64,000 nucleotides of DNA, from NCBI RefSeq assembly GCF_009870125.1, contig NC_046681.1, positions 10,615,001-10,679,000 on the forward strand. Reading direction: 5' to 3'. A program made the position numbers and the translations under genes. Positions 58,857 through 64,000 of this stretch are shown here, in pieces. The notes under the pieces were generated by a model. The model saw only the letters and a list, made by a program, of their open reading frames with translations. It was not told the origin of the DNA and ran no database searches. Position 1 is the first letter of the stretch; each line of letters starts with the position of its first letter. This DNA is from Drosophila pseudoobscura. Taxonomy: Eukaryota; Arthropoda; Insecta; Diptera; Drosophilidae.

Positions 58857-61589
58857 ATGGAGACGGGGGCGCCGTTGGTGGTGCAGTCGGACGATGGCCA
58901 AGGACAGCAAACCATCGTGATACGCCTGATGCAGCCGACACCGGGCGCCAACGGACAGACACAGTGCATGCCCATATCCGTGCATGCTATTCCTCTGTAC
59001 ATCATGCCACAGCCGCAGCAGCAGCAGCAGTGGCAGCCGCAGCAGCAACAGCAACAGTCGCTGGTGGATCAAAAATCGCCTTCCAGTCATCGGAACCAAC
59101 GTTATTCAACGAGAGTGCAGTCAGAGGGACAATATCAGAGGGAGGCCAGGACGCTGGAAGATTTTTCAGTCCCCCCAGGCAAAGTGGGTGGCCGGCCCAA
59201 CGGCAACCAGAGGTCTAGACAAGTGTGCTATAAAGTGGAGTACATGCTATGTCCAGAAGATGCCTTATATTGCCAGCCAACGGAGCCCAATGCTGGCAAT
59301 CAGTTCGGTGATGTACGCGGCGAAGCTCCCTGTTGCAATCAGTACTGTATGGATTATCAGGACTCCCAGGCGGAAAAGGAGTTCACATACGCCATGGAAA
59401 ACATACCAAGGAAATGTGGAAAATGTCGATGCGGCCCTTCGACTACACAGGTGGGGACAATCCCAGGCAAGAGCGAAGATATCCAATGGCATCAAAATAT
59501 TGCTCAGACAAGCCGTGAAGAAAGTATCGAAAATTATGATCAAATGGAGCAGAAGACCGAAGAGGGCTACCGAAGGGATCAGAAGACCGAAGAGGGCTAC
59601 CGAAGGGATCAGAAGACCGAAGATGGCTACCGAAGGGATCAGAAGACCGAAGAGGGCTACCGAAGGGATCAGAAGACCGAAGATGGCTACCGAAGGGATC
59701 AGAAGACCGAAGATGGCTACCGAAGGGATCAGAGTACTAATACAAATGCTCAGGGGTGCCCAGACTCCCCGAATCTGGAGTACATCAAGACGCTCTGTGA
59801 GACGCTGGGTCGAGCCATGGTTGCCTGTGCCACAGCGGCAGCGGAGGCTGCGGAGGTCAGGGGCAAGGTGTCTGCCAATCTGGGTCTGTCCGCCAGCAAC
59901 TGGGCAACCGCGCCCAGTTTGCTAATGCAACAGACACCGACTACAATGGAAGAACCGGCATGCTGTTTAGACAGCCAGATGAGTATTACGGTGGAAAACA
60001 TCAACCCGGAGATAACCAACATGCGAGGAAAAGCTGAAAAGCTCAAACAGACGGCAGAGAACAGCTCAGTAGAATCCATAGGAGCCTTACGAGCCATAGG
60101 ATCCCAGAGTTCAATGGACAGCCCCGAGAAGAGATCGTCGTACACCTTAAGATCGATACAGCAGACGCTTGACGTGTCACATTCGAAATTCCGGGACATG
60201 CATCATAGCTCGAAAGGGGCTCCAGTCAGCAAAGACTCCAAACAGTCGTCAGGATCTTCGGATAACAGTGCTAGGAAGACGAAGAGCACATCCCGTGTCT
60301 CTACCCAGACTCCAAGATCAAGTGGCTCAGCCTGTGCTTCGGAAGGAAAGAGCTCTGCCCGTGGCTCAGCCACTACGTCGGAACGGAGGAGTGAACGACC
60401 TGCATCAAGTGCAACGGAAGGGAAGAGCTCTGCCCGTGGCTCAGACATTGCTACGGAAAAGAAGAAGAGTTCTCCAAGGGGCTCGAATCAGAGTGCTCTA
60501 TCTATTGCTAAGCAAAGGAAGAAGAGCTCTCCCAGTGGCTCGAATCAGGGTATCCTATCTTCAGGTATTTCTAAGGAAAGGAAGAAGAGTTCCCCCCGTG
60601 GCTCGAATCACAGTGTCCAATCTTCACGTGTTTCTAAGGAAAAGAACAGTTCTCGTTGCTCAGACGGTGGCAGAGCAATTCGGAGTCCAAGATCTTCAGT
60701 CAGCGTTAGCGAACGAAAGAGTTGTGGCTCAGCAGGTGCTTCGGAAGGGAAGAGCTCTGCCCGTGGCTCAGCCACTATGTCGGAACGGAAGAGTGAACGT
60801 CCTGCATCAAGTGCGACGGAAGGGAAGAGCTCTGCCCGTGGCTCAGACAGTGCTACGGAAAAGAAGAAGAGTTCTCCACGTGGCTCGAATCAGAGTGTTC
60901 TATCTATTGCTAAGGAAAGGAAGAAGAGTTCCCCCCGTGGCTCGAATCAGAGTGTTCTATCTATTGCTAAGGAAAGGAAGAAGAGTTCCCCCCGTGGCTC
61001 GAATCAGAGGGTTCAATCTTCAGGTATTGCTAAGGAAAAGAACAGTTCTCCTCGTGGCTCAGACAGTGCCGTAGCAGTTCGGAGTACAAGATCCTCAGTC
61101 AGTGCTACCGAGCGAAAGAGTTGTGGCTCAGCCTGTGCTTCGGAAGGGAAGAGCTCTGCCCGTGGCTCAGCCACTACGTCGGAACAGAAGAGTGAACGAC
61201 CTGCAGCAAGTGCAACGGAAGGGAAGAGTTCTCGCCGTGGCTCGAGTCAAAGTACAGGTAGTTCTGCCAAACGCAATTCTTCAGCCAGCAGCAAAAAAGG
61301 GTCTTCAGGGGCCAAGCCAGGCGGCATCCGCTGTCCTACCAGCTGCCCCCAAAGCGCCCTAGTGATGTCACAAGCCAGAAAGGTGAAGACGCCTTCGCCA
61401 TCCCCAGAAAAACGGAGAGATTTCATAACTACGGTGAATAAATCGCAGAGATCGATGACTTTGAAGCCCCTGAAATGTTGTACAGCATGCAAGTACATCA
61501 ACTACTGCTGCTGTAATAGATCACCAAGTCCTCCGAAACCATTAGGTCATTGCTGTAAAAAAGTTGGCTGCCCACCATGGTATTGTTAA
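58857..61589 (+). CDS. Repeat-built unknown protein with Ser/Lys-rich arrays
   Basis: Single uninterrupted frame of 910 residues; I do not recognise the family. N-terminal region with polyQ (PQPQQQQQWQPQQQQQQ), then a moderately complex segment with many Cys. Six exact or nearly exact 10-residue units QKTE(E/D)GYRRD follow (59550-59729), then a segment with TLCETLGRAMVACATAAAEA. Next is a long Ser/Arg/Lys-rich region made of KSSARGS, KKSSPRGSNQS and SERKSERPASSATEG units (60324-61250) with a higher-order period of about 400 bp. A Cys-rich C-terminus (CCTACKYINYCCCNRSP, CCKKVGCPPWYC) closes it. Such composition is known for basic sperm or structural proteins; function is not inferable. There is no signal peptide. 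The ATG at 58857 is the first in frame. Confidence 0.75.
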   Translation: METGAPLVVQSDDGQGQQTIVIRLMQPTPGANGQTQCMPISVHAIPLYIMPQPQQQQQWQPQQQQQQSLVDQKSPSSHRNQRYSTRVQSEGQYQREARTLEDFSVPPGKVGGRPNGNQRSRQVCYKVEYMLCPEDALYCQPTEPNAGNQFGDVRGEAPCCNQYCMDYQDSQAEKEFTYAMENIPRKCGKCRCGPSTTQVGTIPGKSEDIQWHQNIAQTSREESIENYDQMEQKTEEGYRRDQKTEEGYRRDQKTEDGYRRDQKTEEGYRRDQKTEDGYRRDQKTEDGYRRDQSTNTNAQGCPDSPNLEYIKTLCETLGRAMVACATAAAEAAEVRGKVSANLGLSASNWATAPSLLMQQTPTTMEEPACCLDSQMSITVENINPEITNMRGKAEKLKQTAENSSVESIGALRAIGSQSSMDSPEKRSSYTLRSIQQTLDVSHSKFRDMHHSSKGAPVSKDSKQSSGSSDNSARKTKSTSRVSTQTPRSSGSACASEGKSSARGSATTSERRSERPASSATEGKSSARGSDIATEKKKSSPRGSNQSALSIAKQRKKSSPSGSNQGILSSGISKERKKSSPRGSNHSVQSSRVSKEKNSSRCSDGGRAIRSPRSSVSVSERKSCGSAGASEGKSSARGSATMSERKSERPASSATEGKSSARGSDSATEKKKSSPRGSNQSVLSIAKERKKSSPRGSNQSVLSIAKERKKSSPRGSNQRVQSSGIAKEKNSSPRGSDSAVAVRSTRSSVSATERKSCGSACASEGKSSARGSATTSEQKSERPAASATEGKSSRRGSSQSTGSSAKRNSSASSKKGSSGAKPGGIRCPTSCPQSALVMSQARKVKTPSPSPEKRRDFITTVNKSQRSMTLKPLKCCTACKYINYCCCNRSPSPPKPLGHCCKKVGCPPWYC
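59550..59729 (+). repeat. Coding 30-bp tandem repeat, six units
   Basis: Six adjacent 30-bp units encoding QKTE(E/D)GYRRD. Units differ at a single base (GAG or GAT), giving the order E, E, D, E, D, D. Near identity implies recent expansion or ongoing homogenisation. Confidence 0.95.
60324..61250 (+). repeat. Coding higher-order repeat, about 400 bp period
   Basis: GSA(C/G)ASEGKSSARGSAT begins at 60324, 60726 and 61125 (spacings 402 and 399 bp). Inside each period lie KKSSPRGSNQS units. The third period is partial. Confidence 0.85.
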
Positions 61590-62481
61590 TAGTTTCTATA
61601 AACGGAATTCCGGCATATACATATTAGAAATAAACTAAATGACAAAAATCTACATCTGTTGAATATATTTCAAAGCATTATGGATCGTCTTACTCATTCA
61701 GAGCCCTGCTTGGTGGATTGATGGATTCCGTTTTTACAATGGACTTAAGATAAGAGAAATTAACTCAAAAAATTCCAGTAGCGCTTTGGCTAAGATTACA
61801 ATATGGTGTCGGGGAAATGTTTCTATTTCTTTTTGGTGTTATTTTTTAAGATAGCAATTCCGCGAAATACCACCGCAATTCTCAATAAGCTGATAAGGTG
61901 CAGACACGTTTTCATAGACTACCACCAGATTCATTTTGCTTCAGTTTTTTTTTTGGCAGGAAATGTTTGATCATTGACTTTGCCGGAAATTTCAGGCAAC
62001 AAGCGGGGCGCTAACTGTTTTGGATCTCCGTTTAAAATTGGACAAACATCTAATGAATTGGTCATGTTCGTCGGAATGCAACCAACATGAACGAACAGTG
62101 AACAGTGATAATTTCATAATGATTCTTAACTATGCAGCGACCTGCAATCATTTCCCCTGGGTGGCTCGAGTAGTTTCTCGCTTTAGACATCTCCAGATCT
62201 CGCCTTTCACATTAACATACTCGTAGTACACATATCATTCCATAAACCATTGACAAATCTAAGCTTCAGGCAGCTCCGCTCCTCACCCACTGATGAAACC
62301 TCTTAGGAAAAGTGAAAATCCACCACACGTCTAGCGAGACTGATTGGCGCAACGAAGCAGACAATTGCCAAAGCACAAGGCGCAATTTGTCGCCACTCCA
62401 CTGCAGTGGCAGTAAGTAATACAATCCCCCAAAACATTATTATAAAGTCGATGACATCGCTGCCGGGCGAGCTTAGTCATA
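61590..62481. other. Intergenic
   Basis: The 3' flank of the repeat-built gene has ATTAGAAATAAAC at 61622-61634 (AATAAA signal). The rest is the 5' flank of the next gene; nothing else seen. Confidence 0.6.
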
Positions 62482-63339
62482 ATGTGGCCCACCAAACGGA
62501 AGGTTCAGGCGGCGTTAAGCCTGCTTTGGCTCAGTCTCGTCTCAGTTTCTCTGGCAGATAATGCCAGCGATGATCCGGCCAGCAATCAAATCAATTCGGA
62601 GGGCTCGGCATCAGGCAAGAGTTTCGATCCACCGCCAGAGTTCTACAAAGGTGGCCTCTCATCGGAGACACAGGCTGCTTCAGGACTACACCCTTCGTTG
62701 GGCAGGTTGGGTGAGAGCCTGAACGAGGCCTATAGCAAGTGGCGCAATAGTCCGCAGGAGCGCATTATTGTGGGTAAGCTCTATAATTCTATACTCTCTT
62801 TTGCCTGCATATAAATGTATCTATTATTAGGCCACTATGGAGGCGGAGTAGCATCGCATGGACAGAACCACGTTAACTTTGAAACTAATCCCCATAACCA
62901 TCCATATCCTTATGAGTACAACACACACGGCGGGGGGTCTGTTGGTGGTGGGGCTGGAGCCTACTACAGCGGCGGCTCAAGTGGCGAAACTGGTGGAATA
63001 CCATTCGACGTCTATGGAACGCGTCATGGTGCTGGCTTGGGCCATCCCCATTATAATCCTGCCCCAGCTGGCCCGGAGTATGCCTATCACTATCCCGTGG
63101 AGGCCCATGAGATAGCCACGCACAAGGGTCAGGGACATAGCGATGTCTCGGCGAAGGCGCTGTTGGCCAAGAGTTTTTTAATACCTCTGGCAAGTGCAGC
63201 TGTACTGGGCATAGCCGCCGCCTTGGTAAGTAATCCTCTGCTGCTGCAATTGGGCACAGTCTCCGGATTGGGACAGGCGCTAGCCGGCAAGCGCAAGCGA
63301 CGTTCTCTAAGGCGGCCGCATCTATCTGACAAATGGTAA
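62482..63339 (+). CDS. Secreted Gly/His/Tyr-rich protein with dibasic site
   Basis: Family not recognised. Exons 62482-62773 and 62831-63339, 801 nt (266 residues). The signal peptide spans about residues 1-26 (ALSLLWLSLVSVSLA). A polar middle part is followed by a Gly/His/Tyr-rich, low-complexity stretch (HYGGGVASHGQNHVNF, GGGSVGGGAGAYYSGG). Then comes a hydrophobic segment (SFLIPLASAAVLGIAAALV) and, near the end, GKRKRRSLRR, a furin-like basic site. This suggests a secreted or membrane-tethered, processed extracellular protein; no enzyme motif is visible. The intron is 57 bp. The ATG at 62482 opens the signal peptide. Confidence 0.82.
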
Positions 63340-64000
63340 CAGGAATGCGGGGAAGGGAATTTAAATAATTCATTCAATAAATATGCCATTCATAGCAAGA
63401 GTAAACAATGAATTTATTTAATTTGATTTTTTGTTTGAATGAAGTTGTACCGATAAGTAAAGACCTTCCCTTCGATAAGATTATAATTATACTGTTAGTT
63501 ATACAACTTTGACTTTGACTTGATCAAAATGCCAAGCAATTCTAAGAAATATGCGCTTATCGTGCAAAAACATTTTATCAGATGATTTATAGTCATCACA
63601 ATTTAATCTACAGTAATCCAACTGCGATCCAAAAAACCGCGCAATTTATTTTTAAATTACGTAAATAAACGTAAATAGTCATATTTGGTTTTGAATTTGT
63701 GTCTGTATTAAAATATTTCTGTAGAACATTATATTCTAAAATATAATATGGCGCCTCTTTAGGGTTTTCTAACCGACAATCTGTAAAAACCTCAGCAAAA
63801 ACCTTATGGGAAAAATATATATGCGCTGCGTTGTGGAATGGAATGTTATTTTATAGAATTGGGGAAATGCTTGTCATCGCTCAAATTCTGTAAAGCTTTC
63901 TCAACGAAATATTAAAGTTCTTCTTACAGAGAGGCCAAAAACGTACCAGAGATCGAGATCGGGACTGAGATATATACATATAAAGAAAACAAATCAAATG
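63340..64000. other. Right flank, non-coding
   Basis: AATAAA near 63377 suits polyadenylation of the preceding gene. Beyond it is AT-rich DNA with no supportable gene up to the window edge. Confidence 0.6.

Noticed and set aside
59265-59543. Minus-strand frames opposite the repeat gene
   Set aside because: Shadows of the main frame.

Overview
This is a Drosophila window. The evidence is near-complete matches to well-known fly proteins, short introns with clean GT/AG junctions, head-to-head housekeeping genes, Motif 1/DRE/Motif 6-type core promoters, and ACATATGTA-type simple repeats. The genes belong to the D. melanogaster 2L (Muller element B) set around cytological 27F-28C. The proteins have diverged enough that a non-melanogaster Sophophora species, perhaps of the obscura group, is my best guess; the exact species cannot be fixed by eye.

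Layout. 1-2359: no gene recognised, 3' flank of chm. 2360-13400 (-): chm, a MYST histone acetyltransferase in seven coding exons, with two large introns. It is head-to-head with 13808-14404 (+), the SOSS-B/hSSB single-strand DNA-binding protein. 14747-18437 and 19743-20747 (-): two trehalose-6-phosphate phosphatase paralogues in tandem. 20748-33162: a 12.4 kb gene desert with possible promoters but no protein gene I can support. 33163-34432 (+): a Ras-like (RERG/RASL-type) GTPase. 34683-36823 (-): gudu, an armadillo-repeat spermatogenesis gene. 36824-38486: a repeat cluster with duplicated core promoters. 38487-39440 (+): Wdr82.

39538-49700 is a dense housekeeping block. It holds a mitochondrial Obg GTPase (-), an HDHD2-type HAD phosphatase (+), cytosolic alanyl-tRNA synthetase (-), a TMEM126-family protein (-), a small unknown protein (+) and the OST subunit DAD1 (-). 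Then come an SLC36-type amino-acid transporter (+, 49868-51522), a small secreted protein (-), a two-exon unknown (-, 53696-55685), two single-domain peritrophins (-), a LINE remnant, a 910-residue repeat-built protein (+, 58857-61589) and a secreted protein with a basic cleavage-like site (+, 62482-63339).

The genes do not form one pathway. Several neighbours share bidirectional promoters (chm/SOSS-B, gudu/Wdr82, Obg GTPase/HDHD2, TMEM126/small unknown) and others are tightly convergent. I found no undescribed multi-gene system. The most unusual signal is a dispersed repeat family of about 300-400 bp. It joins an AT-rich block to a housekeeping core-promoter module and occurs at 37.0-38.5 kb and 47.7-48.1 kb; the promoter module alone recurs, inverted, upstream of alanyl-tRNA synthetase.
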